From Tribonema minus (Eukaryota > Sar > Xanthophyceae > Tribonematales > Tribonemataceae): a stretch of 64,000 nt of DNA. Below, piece after piece: positions 12,507 through 23,787 of the stretch (positions within the stretch are counted from its first letter, which is position 1; each line of letters opens with the position of its first letter). The notes under the pieces are model-generated. The model was not told where the DNA came from. It saw nothing but the letters and a program-made list of their open reading frames with translations, and did not search any database. Both the position numbers and the translations under genes were made by a program. The stretch spans positions 186,001-250,000 of the forward strand of contig JAFCMP010000168.1 in NCBI GenBank assembly GCA_017506865.1, given 5' to 3'.

Positions 12507-12750
12507 CCGATGAGGAGAGGGTCGGTTGCATACATTCTAGTGCTGAGCCGCTGTCACAACGCGCAGCGCCCCCAAAGCAACAGATGTCTGTAGGCCTAGC
12601 TGTCTGTAGGCCGTGCACTGTCCTTTGCAGCACGTTATTGAATCACGCTGTCCGACAAAGCAAAGTAGGCACGTCTGCGTTGATCGTCGCGAGCGCAAAC
12701 AGGACTGCAGTTCGACTACTCAGAGCCACAACGCTGAGCAGCAAGACACA

Positions 12751-13118
12751 ATGGGCCTCGAGGTGAAGCCACAAAACCTGATCAACACTACCAACAAGGC
12801 AATGACGACCGGCAAAACACACGCAACCACGAAACAGGGCGAAACCGCAACCTACTTCAAAAACGCCTACGACCAACTGGATGACTGCAAAATCCAGGAG
12901 GACGACAATGAGCAGGTGAGTAGTGGCGGTGCCCAACGATGGCCAGCCACTCAGCAAGGCATCGGATTGCGTGCACACACTTCACGAACACGACTTGATG
13001 ACCCTATGCACTGTTCTGTCCCATGCCATTAACGATGCAGGTGCTGAATCAGATGGTGGTGTGGGCGCTTCTGGCTTTCGCGACGGCGCGCAATGTCAGA
13101 ATCAGCGCCGCGCAGTGA
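12751..13118 (+). CDS. Small two-exon protein of unknown function (80 aa)
   Basis: Exons are 12751..12915 and 13041..13118, both phase 0, around a 125-bp GT-AG intron (gtgagt...gatgcag). The product starts MGLEVKPQNLINTTNK, is rich in Thr, Asn, Lys and Gln in exon 1, turns acidic (QEDDNEQ), and ends with a hydrophobic run (MVVWALLAFATAR) followed by NVRISAAQ. Codons favour C at third positions (aac, acc, tac, gac), unlike the surrounding A+T-richer non-coding DNA, which argues that it is real. The C-terminal hydrophobic stretch could be a short membrane anchor or an amphipathic helix. I do not recognise the family. It begins about 245 bp from the divergently oriented tRNA-Asp gene. Confidence 0.55.
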
Positions 13119-15928
13119 TGGACAAGTATGCAGCATACAAGTCTATGTTGCGTGCTCTGCCAGCGCTGGCAGCTGCTGAAGCTAAGTCAACAGTGCCGTT
13201 GTCAGCAGCAGTAGACTTCCAGCATCTCGATCCAGCATCATTCAGCGTTACGTAAATACGTTATTCATGCACATAATGGAGAGAGGCAAAATGAATGGGT
13301 TATGGGCATGCATAAACTGCAAGCAGCTGTCTCTGCACACCCGGTCCGGCGGTTCATGTGCAACTGGTTTGATGTAGAGCACATGGATAGCCCCGCCTGA
13401 TCCGAAAGATGAACCTTGGAATCACATACGGCACTTGAACACGTTACAGATTTCTGTGTAGCCTCGCCGTGTTGCACTGTTGCTTCAATCGGGTCCATCG
13501 ACGCAGACAGTGACTGACTGAAGTCACGCTTCGGCATTGTAAAGCTCAGTTGCATGAATGTGAGCGCGGATGGGCTCAGCACTGATATCAGCGTTATGAG
13601 TGGAATGAGATCCCCGGCTGATCGTCTGAGCTGCATACCTGTGCCGGCACTTCCACTTCTGTGTTGCACGTCTTCCAGCGGCTGGCTGTGTGCGTGGGCT
13701 TCATTGCAGCATTACGTGGGGAGCTGTAGTAGATTTAACAGACAAGCAGTTTCAAAAGCTGGCGTTCATGATCATGCTTACGTTTCACATACACCTACAG
13801 CCTTGCATGCAGTTTGTCAACCCTCAATTTGCAGTGACTCATTTTGCTCTTGCCGCTTGCTGCCCTGTGCTCTGCGTGCACACAGATGTGACCCACATGG
13901 CATAATAGACGCTGCTACTCCGAGGGCTAGTTGGTCATGGAATACATCGTTCAACTGGATCACAGGGGACTCATCATGGCAATGTACATAGTGTACACCT
14001 TACTTGCGAGGTATGTTTCTGTGACTGGGTGGTTGCCATACGTACATGCATTCTGTCGACTGTCGCACCATGATGTGAATATGGAGCAGTTCTGATGCAT
14101 ATGGAAGAATCGTGGCATCTTTTTGAAATGTTGCTCTTGAAAGTTTTTGTACCAGTGCGGAATTCTTAATTCGCAAAACTTTGGCCCTGCCTGTGGGAGT
14201 CACTCCGCTAGCATGTGTTCTGCTCAATGGATTCACCTATAACAAATGAACACTCCACATTGTTTGCCCTTGCGGTGCCATTCCCAGCTGCTCTGCGCTC
14301 TTTGCTGCTATGCTTTCAATGCATTGACAACGATGTGCGTCTGCACAAAGCCAGCCTAGGTAGAGTGTATACTCGGCAGCGTGGATGGCATTTGCAGAAT
14401 TACATGGTGCCTCCCATCACCTCATTTGCATACAAAACTGTGTTTGCAGCGAGCGTACTTTGTGATGCAGTAGCCCGCATGTGGAATCACAGCTCCAAGC
14501 TGGCTGCAGCAGTGGCAGTAACTTTGCAAATAGGTACATGCAAGGGCAGACTCAGGGACGTGACGCACGTGCTTCGGTGCAGCAGTGAGCTGAGATATCA
14601 GACGTCCACAGCACCACTGGCATGCGCAAAGCCCAGGATGCGCTGCCTGAACCGCCCACCCCACAGCCCGCCGCTCTGCAGTCTACAACATCAAATCTGT
14701 GCATCATGTGCTGAAGTGTAATGCGCACATGCAGCAGTTCCCTTCTATCCCTGAGCGCTGAGGCACTGCAGCACTGCTCAGTGATTTTGCCCCCCTGTAT
14801 TTGCACGCTGGAGACGGGCCGGGCGAATCCTCCCGAAAGCAAATTCTTCCGCAGAAGAACACTCCGTGCTCAAATGACATCATGCATCTGTGCTGGCTTT
14901 GTGAGTGTGCTATTCTTTGCCGCGGTGCTGTGTCGCCGAGCTTCGTTGTGCTGCAGCTACCAAAGCACTCAACAACGGCCTTCATCTGGACAGGCGGACG
15001 CGGACACAGGTGCGTGGCTCTTTGCTGCAGATGAGTGCCAACGCACGCCACGCACTCACGTAACGGAGCTGACACATGTTTCTGTTTGCCTGATGCTCTG
15101 CAGAACCACACACCACTCACAGCTACAGCGGCATCAGCATCACAAATACCTACTGACAAGTAGCATCAAGGCACAGACAGGAGCACCTGCTCACCACAGC
15201 ACACACACACTTGAGCAGCACAGGTGAGCTTTTTGCAAAGCGCGCTCAGCTTGGGTCTGCATGCTTTTGCCTCTGCACAGTGAAAGTATTTGCCAGGTCG
15301 GCGTAACGCTATTGTATGTCAGGCGTGGCAGCGACTTTGCAGGCTGCGGTACTGCATTAGCGGCATCGTGAATGCGGAACTTCACATTATGTTGATATAG
15401 CATTTTCGTTTTCCGCGACCTGTGTTGTGGAGGTGCCTTTGTTTCTTGCCGACACTCGCAGCAGCTTCGTCGCAATGGGACTGGTAGTCCAAAGTGCTGG
15501 CTATATGTACTGACTCATGGAAACTTCGCAACTGTTCCTGGCACACATGCGCATGATCACAGATTCATGTGCAGCATCCGTTCTGACATACTTCTGACAT
15601 ACACGCGACGTTGATGACATGGCGTGCTCACCACAAGTTACCTGCTTACCTTCCTGCTGCCTTCACAGACCAACACAGGTCTCAACTAAGCCTTCTGACA
15701 GCGTTGAGCAGCGACTCCACCACCTGACCACTCGCCACTGCAGCAGCAGAGCAGGCAGGCAGCAGCAACAGCAGCCTAACCACCAGCCACACAAAAGCAG
15801 CCACCTCCACCACCACGGCCACTAGCCGCAACAGCAGCACCAGCAAGCGACTCACAACGCGCACTCAGGGCACCACCCCGCTCAGCAGCAGCACCACTAC
15901 CGCCACCGCCACCATCACCCTCACGCCC
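13119..15928. other. Long intergenic stretch upstream of the epimerase gene
   Basis: 2.8 kb, less G+C-rich than neighbouring genes. No open frame on either strand shows a known domain or coding-like codon bias. The last 200 bp (15730-15925) are CAG/CAC-rich and probably form the 5' UTR or promoter of the epimerase gene. A spliced small gene or non-coding RNA could be missed here. Confidence 0.5.
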
Positions 15929-17236
15929 ATGGTGCGCTACGAGCAGCCCGAGACGCTGCACGAGATAGACACGTCGTCCGACCCGGCGTACGCGTCCGAC
16001 AGCATGGCGAGCACGCTGTCGCCCGGCAGCACTGCCTCATCGGATGACAGCGGCGAGCCCGCGGCGTTCGCGGAGGCGACCCCCGCCGATAGCGGCCACA
16101 AAACCGTCCTCGTCACCGGCGGCGCGGGCTTCGTCGGTGGCGCCGTCGCGGAGGCGCTGCTCGCACGCGGCGACGACGTCCTCATTGTCGACGAGGTCAA
16201 CGACTACTACGACGTGCGCGTGAAGCGCGCGAGCCTCGCGGCGCTCGTCGCGCGCTACGGCGCGGCGCGCGTGCGCATTTTCGAGGGCGACGTCGCGGAC
16301 GCCGCCTTCATGGGCGCGCTCTTCGCGGCGCACGCGCCGCAGTGGATCGTGCACATGGCCGCGCGCGCGGGCGTGCGGCCAAGCATCCAGGACCCCTTCG
16401 TCTACGTGCACAGCAACGTGCTCGGGACGACGCGCCTGCTCGAGCTCGCGGCGCGGCACGGCTGCCGCAGCTTCGCGTTCGCGTCGTCGAGCAGCGTGTA
16501 CGGTGAGGGCGCGGCGGAGGTCTTCAGCGAGGACGACGCCGTAGACGCGCCCGTGTCCCCGTACGCCGCGACCAAGAAGGCGTGCGAGCTCATGGCGCAC
16601 ACGTACGCGCACCTGTACGGGCTCAACGTCGCCGCGCTGCGCTTCTTCACAGTCTACGGCCCGCGCGGGCGCCCCGACATGGCGCCGTACAAGTTCATCG
16701 CGGCGGTGTGCGCGGGGCGCGAGATACAGCAGTACGGCGACGGCTCCACCTCGCGCGACTACACGTACATTGAGGACATTGTCGACGGCGTCGTGCGCGC
16801 GCTTGACCGCCCACTCGGCTACCAGGTGTACAACCTCGGGCGCGGCGAGCCGACGCGCCTGTCGCGCTTCATCGGCATCGTGGAGCGCTGCGTGGGGCGC
16901 GCGGCGGTGATCCGCGTGTGCCCCGAGCAGCCGGGGGATGTCCCGCGCACGTGCGCGGACATCTCCAAGGCGCGCCGCCTGCTTGGCTACGAGCCGCGCG
17001 TGTCGTTCGAGGAGGGCATCGCGCGCACCGTCGCATGGTACAAGGAGACGTACATGGCGGAGGAGGGGCTGCCGCAGCAGCCGCAGCAGCAACAGGAGGT
17101 GGAGCAGCAGGCGGCGGCGGCGGCGGCGACGGCGCTCATGACCGCGGCGGCGGCAAAAGCGCAGGCCCTGACGGCGCTGCCGCCGGCCGCCGTTGTCGTC
17201 GTGGAGCCGCACGCCCCCACAGCCATGGTCCTGTAG
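15929..17236 (+). CDS. NAD-dependent sugar epimerase, UDP-glucuronate 4-epimerase-like
   Basis: Single-exon gene of 435 aa, the only long intronless gene in the window. It is an extended short-chain dehydrogenase. The Rossmann motif GGAGFVG is at residues 64-70, the early acidic residue region reads VDEVNDYYD, the Ser motif SSSSVYG is at 186-192, and the catalytic Y212-A-A-T-K216 (YxxxK) is intact. RFFTVYGPRGRPDMAPYKF and QYGDGSTSRDYTYIEDIV are the substrate-side blocks typical of UDP-GlcA 4-epimerases (UDP-GlcA to UDP-GalA, precursor of pectin- or alginate-like uronans). The match to this subgroup rather than UDP-Glc 4-epimerase rests on RPDM and the NDYYDVRVKRASL block. The first 57 residues are Ser/Asp-rich with no membrane helix, unlike plant Golgi GAEs, so a cytosolic enzyme is likely. 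The C-terminus (about 380-435) is Gln/Ala-rich low complexity. Confidence 0.92.
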   Translation: MVRYEQPETLHEIDTSSDPAYASDSMASTLSPGSTASSDDSGEPAAFAEATPADSGHKTVLVTGGAGFVGGAVAEALLARGDDVLIVDEVNDYYDVRVKRASLAALVARYGAARVRIFEGDVADAAFMGALFAAHAPQWIVHMAARAGVRPSIQDPFVYVHSNVLGTTRLLELAARHGCRSFAFASSSSVYGEGAAEVFSEDDAVDAPVSPYAATKKACELMAHTYAHLYGLNVAALRFFTVYGPRGRPDMAPYKFIAAVCAGREIQQYGDGSTSRDYTYIEDIVDGVVRALDRPLGYQVYNLGRGEPTRLSRFIGIVERCVGRAAVIRVCPEQPGDVPRTCADISKARRLLGYEPRVSFEEGIARTVAWYKETYMAEEGLPQQPQQQQEVEQQAAAAAATALMTAAAAKAQALTALPPAAVVVVEPHAPTAMVL

Positions 17237-18290
17237 TGCAGCGGCGATGTTGCATCGCCAGCGCAGTCTGTAGATCTAATAGCGGAGCGTTGGTAGCAGG
17301 GATAGGGTTTTAAAGACGGGCGATGGTCCCGCAATTTTCAAGGGGGCGGCTTTCCTCCTCCCCCCCCCTCTCCCTCCCCGCCCCCCCCCCCCCCCTCGTT
17401 TCACTCCACGTTTCAGAGTGGCAGCTGCACTTGGCGAGCGCCATCGGCTTTTTTGTAGGCTGTACATAGGAGAAGCAGACTGCCCCTTTTTGTCACGGCG
17501 CGCATGCGCGCAGGCCATCAGCGGCATAGTGCTCGGGCAGGGACTTCACACGCGTATACCTTACACAACTGATGATCAGGGGACGGCCTTTGCCCCCTGC
17601 GCTCACCACTAGAGCGGATGTGATATTCGTCTCGTGGGAGGCGCTAGAGGACAGCGCGAGCTTGGCCTTCGCAGCTTGCGCGCGCGCACGCGCTCTGGAA
17701 TATGACAACACACACAGAAGTGACAATATTAAAGGACCACACCTCTCGTGCTCCATCGCGGTTTTGTCAGTGCGAGTACTTTTGCTGTCCGCGGCGGCTG
17801 CTGCATGTTTGCTGGCATGCTGTCTGCACTCAGGCTTCAAGGCTTGGAGCGCGTTTGGCCACTGCTTCTGCTGAGTGCGCTTCATTGCTTACAGCGACGG
17901 CTATTGTGAGCTCTGTGTGCCATATAATACATTGTGTGCCTTGTGTAGACATGCATCTGTTTTGAAGTCTTCATGCTTCTTTGTGTTTTGTTTACATTGT
18001 ATATTCTCAACAAGTTGACATATGCGGTATATCATTGACTTTTTTTAGCCTTGGGCTGTATTGTGCGGCATACATGACGGTTCATCCAGGAAAGCCAGTC
18101 GTATACACACCACGCGCCAAATGCGAAGAGCAACAATACCTGGACCTAGCGGACTTCAAGGACACGTCAAAAAAAATTCCATGTTATATATGAGTTTTGA
18201 AACTCAAGAAATGTATACACACTTTGAAGTGTGAGAGTCACCTCGATGAAGAGATGAAGTTGATGTTGCCGCATTCCACATCAGGCAAGC
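17237..18290. other. Intergenic stretch between epimerase and PEBP1
   Basis: Contains a poly-C run (17360-17397) and, from about 17880, an A+T-richer tract leading to the first PEBP gene. A 70-codon frame at 17981-18193 has no recognisable features and is not called. Confidence 0.5.
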
Positions 18291-20461
18291 ATGCAGCGCA
18301 GCGCCGATCCCATTTCGGGCCTTGGAGGCTTCATTGACGTGTCTGCTCTGGACGCAGGCACTCACTTGAAGGTGGAGTATCACGGCAAGGCCGTAACGGC
18401 TGGCGATCATTTGACTGCGTCACATACGAAGGGGGAGCCTGCCGTTAGCATCGAGGTCGACAAGCCAGATGCATCTGCCTCTCGCTTCACAGTGGTCATG
18501 GTAGACCCGGATGCCCCGAGTCCCGACAATCCCATCTTCGCAGAGGTATGAAGTCGAGCGAGTTGCTGATGGAATGTACGCTGTCGTTCACACGCATCAA
18601 AGCCTGCCGCTCTGCTTGTAGGAGAGTGACGCCGACTGCTCGACAACTGCAACTACCACAAGAGCAGGCCATGTAGTATTTACATTTTTTCTCTGTCGCA
18701 CGCGACAAGCAGGCATCCTTGACTTTCACAATATGGGGATGCAATGAAGATATTTCGATGCCTGCATCGCGTCTGGTGCTCGTGATGTCGGGATTGAAAT
18801 GTGGAGGCCCGCAACCCGCCGCCGTTTTGCCAGCTTGAGCTGATAATATGCTTGCACCTACCCATCAAGACGGATCTCGGTTTCTGCTGCTGTCAAAGCC
18901 CGCATGTTCCATCATTTCCCGCCAGGCTACGCGCCATTTTGATCTTCAGCTCCACCATCGCTATCATGCAGCAGGCACCCCCTCCTTCAATCCAGTGCGC
19001 CTAGTGCGGTCAAAACGCTGCGAGAATCCACTTGGCCTGCTGTTTATCCTTGTCAGCATGTACTGTAACGGCGCGCTGCAACGGACGACGGACATGCGCG
19101 TTCACCCGTTCGGCGCGCGCGCTCCGCAAGACGTCTCGCGCGCACCCAGCACCGACCGCGCTACATAAACGCACCTCAAACTCGCCATGTGCGTTCACAT
19201 TGATGAGCAAACACACCTACGCTCACCATGACGTCACCGCGCCGCGTGTCGCGCTGCCGCATTCGGCGCCTGCGTGCTTGTGCCCCCCGCAGTTCCTGCA
19301 CTGGATCGCCGTGGACGTCCCCGCCAATCAGGCGCTGCAGAAGGTCAAGGGGGGTGGTGGTGGCGGCGGCGAGGTGGTCGATTACATGGGGCCGGCGCCG
19401 CCCAAGGGCGTCCACCGCTACGTCTTCCTGGCCTACAGGTGCGAGCATGCGGAAACTTCCACTTTGAATTTCCACAGTCAGGACCAGGAGCACTCTCAAA
19501 GCGGCCCGCGCTTGCGTCGAATCACGCAGCTCAACGCGGCCGAGTACTTGCGCGACGCGGCCTTTTTGTGCAGGAATCGCTGCCGGCGCTCTTTCAAAGT
19601 GCTCAGAACTTTTGTTGTCAAAACAATAGAATGGTAGAACAACTGGTGTGTAACACATGCTTCACTGATCAGTACAATGATTTGGCTGTGGACATGCCGA
19701 CAGAGTTGTGTGGTGTTAGACGCTCCACGACGGACCTGCATGAATTTATGTGTTGATCAATCCATGCGTTAGTGAATTCATGCATCGAAAGCCATGACAC
19801 TTGGCTGGCCAGCTGGCTCAGGCATGGCAGGGCCCGGCGCGGATGCAACTCTGTGCGGAGGCAGCGCGCCACCATGGCGCGCACGGCTGTCCGCCGACTG
19901 GAGCCCTTTCAAGCGCCTGAACAAACACTAGGATTAGGGTCTAGGTTAGGGTTGGGGTTAGAGTTGGGGATAAGGGTAGGTTGAGCTCTCTCATGTTGCA
20001 GCTGTCCACATGAGCGCTGCCGGCACCTGCTGCGACGGTCCCTCGTCATCTACGCCGATGGTCAAGCGGCGGAGCCATTCTGATCATCGACCTGCCACAG
20101 CAGGCCGTGTACGCGCTCACAACTGCTGCACGCGCTACGTTGCTGCACTGCGCGCCCCCCCCCCCCCGAACGCTGACGACGGCCCCTCACACCTTCTTTG
20201 AAACCCCGCTTCTACATGCACGCAGCGCTCCAATATTGACTGCTGCGCCGGGGACGCTGACCTGACACCTGATGCTACGGTGGCTGGTCGTTCGCGTGCA
20301 GGCAGCCGCACGGCACGGAGCCCTTCCTGGACGCGCACGCGCAGAAGCAGCTGCAGTCGCGCGGCCGCAAGAAGTTCTCGCACGCCGCGTTCGCGCAGGA
20401 GCGCGGCCTCGGCGCGCCCGCGGCCGCCACCTACTTCTGCACGGCAGCGAGCGACGCGTGA
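18291..20461 (+). CDS. Phosphatidylethanolamine-binding protein (PEBP) family, copy 1
   Basis: Exons 18291..18545, 19293..19438 and 20302..20461 give 186 aa, with consistent phases (0, then 2) and GT-AG introns. The PEBP signature FTVVMVDPDAPSPDNP lies near the end of exon 1. FLHWIAVDVPANQA and GPAPPKGVHRYVFLAYR follow in exon 2; DPDAP and G-x-HRY line the anion/phosphate pocket of the family. Exon 3 has FLDAHAQKQLQSRGRKKFSHAAFAQERGLG split over the usual helix, then TYFCTAASDA. PEBPs act as kinase regulators, lipid binders or flowering-type signals; the role in algae is unclear. There is no targeting peptide, so it is probably cytosolic. Intron 2 carries a degenerate TTAGGG tract and a TGACGTCA site occurs in intron 1 (19228). 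Start chosen at the first in-frame ATG. Confidence 0.9.
19928..19981 (+). repeat. Degenerate telomere-type repeat in PEBP1 intron 2
   Basis: Six or seven units around the TTAGGG theme (attaggg, gttaggg, gttgggg, gttagag) with point changes. The decay suggests an older tract than the perfect one at 933. Confidence 0.8.
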
Positions 20462-21196
20462 GGCGCCGCTCTGCAGTCACTGGTCTGCTGATGATGCAGA
20501 TGGCGGAGACGCTGGACATGTACAGGGGTGTTTGCACTCAGCGGCGGTGGCGCGGCAGAGGAGCGGCAAATCCAGGAGCGTGCAGACAGCTGCGCCAGCT
20601 TCACGCGCCCTGCACATGTCGAGGATCACAGAGCGGAGTGTATGCTGAAGCAGCTGCGCAGCGGCGTGCGTTGCGGGTTTGGCCATGAGCCTGAGCCTCA
20701 CTGAGTGAGAGGCATTTTTGCGGGGGGTGAACCTGCGCGATGTGTACAAAATGCTGTCGTCCTGTGCATACATGCGCTGGCAGCCTCTATACGGTAGTGA
20801 TCAGGCACGGCACAGCAGCAGTAGTTTTGCTTGCGCTATGTATGATATGCGTGTGCATACTCTTGTACGACACATTGGTGCGGCAATGCATGGGTGAGAA
20901 GGCGGGCGTGCGGTATGCAACCTGAGGCTGAGCACCAATAACACACAAAAGCTATATCACCAGCACATTCAATCTCGCTCTGCTCTCTCTTTTTCTCTGT
21001 TTCAAACTTCAAGTTCAAGTGTGAAAGGTGAAGTAGCGTAGGCACAGCACCCAATCCTCACCCAGCAGCAAGCTCAGGGACCACTGAACATCAGTGATTT
21101 AGTACACTGCCACAACTGAGCCAGTAGCAGCAAACGCAACAGAGCCGCACATACCACACAGTTTGGTCCAGTTCAGCGAGCTTTCAAATTCCGACC
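20462..21196. other. Spacer between the two PEBP genes
   Basis: 735 bp with no supported gene. The last 250 bp before the second PEBP start are A+T-richer and promoter-like, but no clear TATA box is seen. Confidence 0.5.
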
Positions 21197-22890
21197 ATGT
21201 GGAGCTTGTCGCTAGGGACCTTGGCTGTAGCTGCGTCTCTGGTGGCTCTGCTGAGCCTGACGTTCCGTCAGGACACCATCACTGTAATGAAGTCGAAAAG
21301 CCGCGAGGACCTATCAGGCATATCCAGCATCATTGATAGCGCTGCCCTAGAGAGCGGAACACATCTACGAGTACAGTACGATGACCAGGCGATACATGCT
21401 GGGCATCACCTGTCTGCATTCGACACGGCGGACCCTCCTGCGATTGGTGTTGTGGATGTGACGAGCGCACACTCCTCCGCTCGCTTTACGGTGGTCATGA
21501 TGGATCCAGATGCTCCCGATCCGGAGAACCCCGTGAATGCTGAGGTGGGTAGCGACACTCAGGGGCCGGTGGCTACTAGTAGAGCTACCAACCTTTGGAA
21601 TTGATGTTTGCATGGCATGCATAACACTTGCTTGAATCATTATGGCAGTGTGGAGCATCGCAACAAGCGGTGGCCAGCACCGTTTTAGGAAACATGTGCG
21701 GGGAACATTGACCATATCTGACGGTTGCCTTGGCTACTTCATGTACGCCAATCGGCTGCACCGCAGCAGAGAAGTGAACGGCACACCTTTACTGGCGACA
21801 AGCAAGCAGTTGAAAGCAGCGCCACAGATTGCATGAAAGCACCATGGGGGGAAGTCGTTGCTGTCAACTTGGCACTAGCACACCGGCACATCATGCGGGG
21901 CTGAGCATATGCCTCAGCCGCATACCCAGCAACACGCTGCACAACTGCTTTGCAACGATGCGCGCAGTTCACCGGCGCCACGCTGCACGCGCGCATCCAC
22001 TCGTTGCAGTGAAGTCCGATACTTCGTATGCGACACCTGCCACTCGAGCCCTCCGCCCACTTCACGTTCGCCGTGCGCGCCGCAGTACCTGCACTGGCTC
22101 CTCACGGACCTGCCCGCAAATCGGAAGCCCGAGGTAGGCGCGGGCGTCTCCGTCGTGGCGTACACGGGCCCGGCGCCGCCCGTCGGCACTCACCGCTATG
22201 TGCTTCTGGCGTACAGGTAAGGGGGGCGCGGACTGCTCGAGAGCGCAGGGCGCAGTCGGCCAGCTGTCGCGTCGTGCGCGCAGGCGTGCACGGCCTGCAC
22301 AAAACCGCAGACGTGACGCGCCTGCCGTAATCGCCGTAACCGTCGCGCAGACACTGAAAGTCTTTGATGCGTGCACGTGCAGCGTGCGCGCTGCGGCCCG
22401 CTCTGAGGCAGTCCGGGGGGGGGCAGCACGTAGCACTGACTGCTGTGTAGGTACCGCTCTCATGCTGATGCTCAGCTGGCGTGCCTCCGGACGACGTTGG
22501 CGGGGACATGTGCAGATTTCCAGGCGCGGCGCGGCGCAGCGCAGCGCTGCAGCTGCGAGCCTGGCCCGACAGCCGGCGCGAGCGCACTCGCCCGGACAAC
22601 ACCCGCTGCCGCCACCTCTGCGCCTGTAGCCCACCTCCATCAACTTCAATCAGCAGTCGTGCGCCACAGGCCGGCGTACGCAGCAGCTGAGCTGCGCTCA
22701 CCACAGCTGCGCGCCCCCCCGCCGCCGCAGGCAGCCCGAAAGCGCGCAGCCGTTCCTGACGCCGGAGCACCAGCAGGAGGTGCTGGCGCAGGGGCGCAAG
22801 CGCTTCTCGCACGCCGCGTTCGCCGCCGCGCACGGCCTGGGCGCGCCCGCCGCCGCCACGTACTTCCAGGTGGCGGCCAGCGAGGGGTGA
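21197..22890 (+). CDS. PEBP family protein, copy 2, with N-terminal membrane anchor
   Basis: Exons 21197..21544, 22086..22216 and 22731..22890 give 212 aa. Introns sit at exactly the same codons and phases as in copy 1 (after NAE and after LAYR), so the two genes arose by tandem duplication. Key blocks are ARFTVVMMDPDAPDPENP, YLHWLLTDLPANRKPE, GPAPPVGTHRYVLLAYR and RKRFSHAAFAAAHGLG. Unlike copy 1, the first 33 residues include a hydrophobic helix (LGTLAVAASLVALLSLTF) before basic residues, which looks like a signal anchor or an uncleaved signal peptide. The copy may therefore be membrane-tethered or secreted. No Phe-type plastid cleavage motif follows. Confidence 0.9.
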
Positions 22891-23787
22891 GGGGGGGTCC
22901 AGCGGACAGTGTGGTGGCGAAGCGCGCGGCGGCGACGTGCGTGGATGAGAGCTGAAAGGGCGGGAGGGGGGCGGGGGTATGTGGTCCCAGCCGTGTACAC
23001 GTGTCTCTACGGGGGCGGACGGAAAACGCACTGTACGCTATGTGTACATGGTGAGATTGGGATGTAGGGAGTCACACAGTGGCAGGGGTGCAGTATACCA
23101 TTCTATAGCGACAGATGCGTGACAGCGTACAAAGGTGGAGATCAAGTAGGCACAGTGTGGCGCAAGACCAGTAATGATCGACTAGTGTTTCTGTATCGTA
23201 ATGCATGACAGAGGGAGCTTCACAGAAGCGCCGCATAGATCCAAAGGTCGAGTAGCTGTGAAGGCAAGGAGTGCTACAGTATGGGGGCGAGGTTTGACTA
23301 CAGTCGTCACAGGTATGCATTGCTGCATCTGCATAGATCACTGTTCAGCATCCTCAATGCATCAACACACACAGCTGCAGCAATCAGTTGCAACTTGGTC
23401 TAGACTTGGATGCTGTCTACCTGTTGAGTGGACAAATTCTCAGATGTGCACCACACCATCTGGCATGTTGCTGTCATGTTTGATCTCACTTGAAAAGTTT
23501 TTCAATCCTGATGAGCTCTGCATGTTCATTTGAAGCTTTACTTCACCTTGCAGTTTTATTGCAGATTGCGCCGACTTTAGTTGGTTTCGGCAAATTTAAA
23601 TAGGCACCTTTGCGCGCGCAATCGGCGCACCAATCAGACATCGCTTATGAGTTCAGCCGGCGAAGCTGAAAACTAAGCTGGCGGGCGAGGTGGCGGTAGC
23701 GCGGCGGGAGAGCACCAAGGCGCGCGCAGCTGGAGCAGCAGCCTGCGGGGAGAGCGTCAAGGCACGCGTGCTGCCGCTGCTGCTGCG
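22891..23787. other. Intergenic stretch upstream of the single-pass membrane protein
   Basis: About 900 bp with no supported gene. 'aaatttaaatagg' near 23593-23605, about 185 bp before the next start codon, is a possible TATA-like element. Confidence 0.4.

Noticed and set aside
17981..18193. 70-codon frame upstream of PEBP1.
   Set aside because: No family resemblance, A+T-rich non-coding composition, and no splice partners.
22102..23031. Long minus-strand frame opposite PEBP2.
   Set aside because: Antisense shadow of GC-rich coding exons; the plus strand carries clear PEBP motifs.
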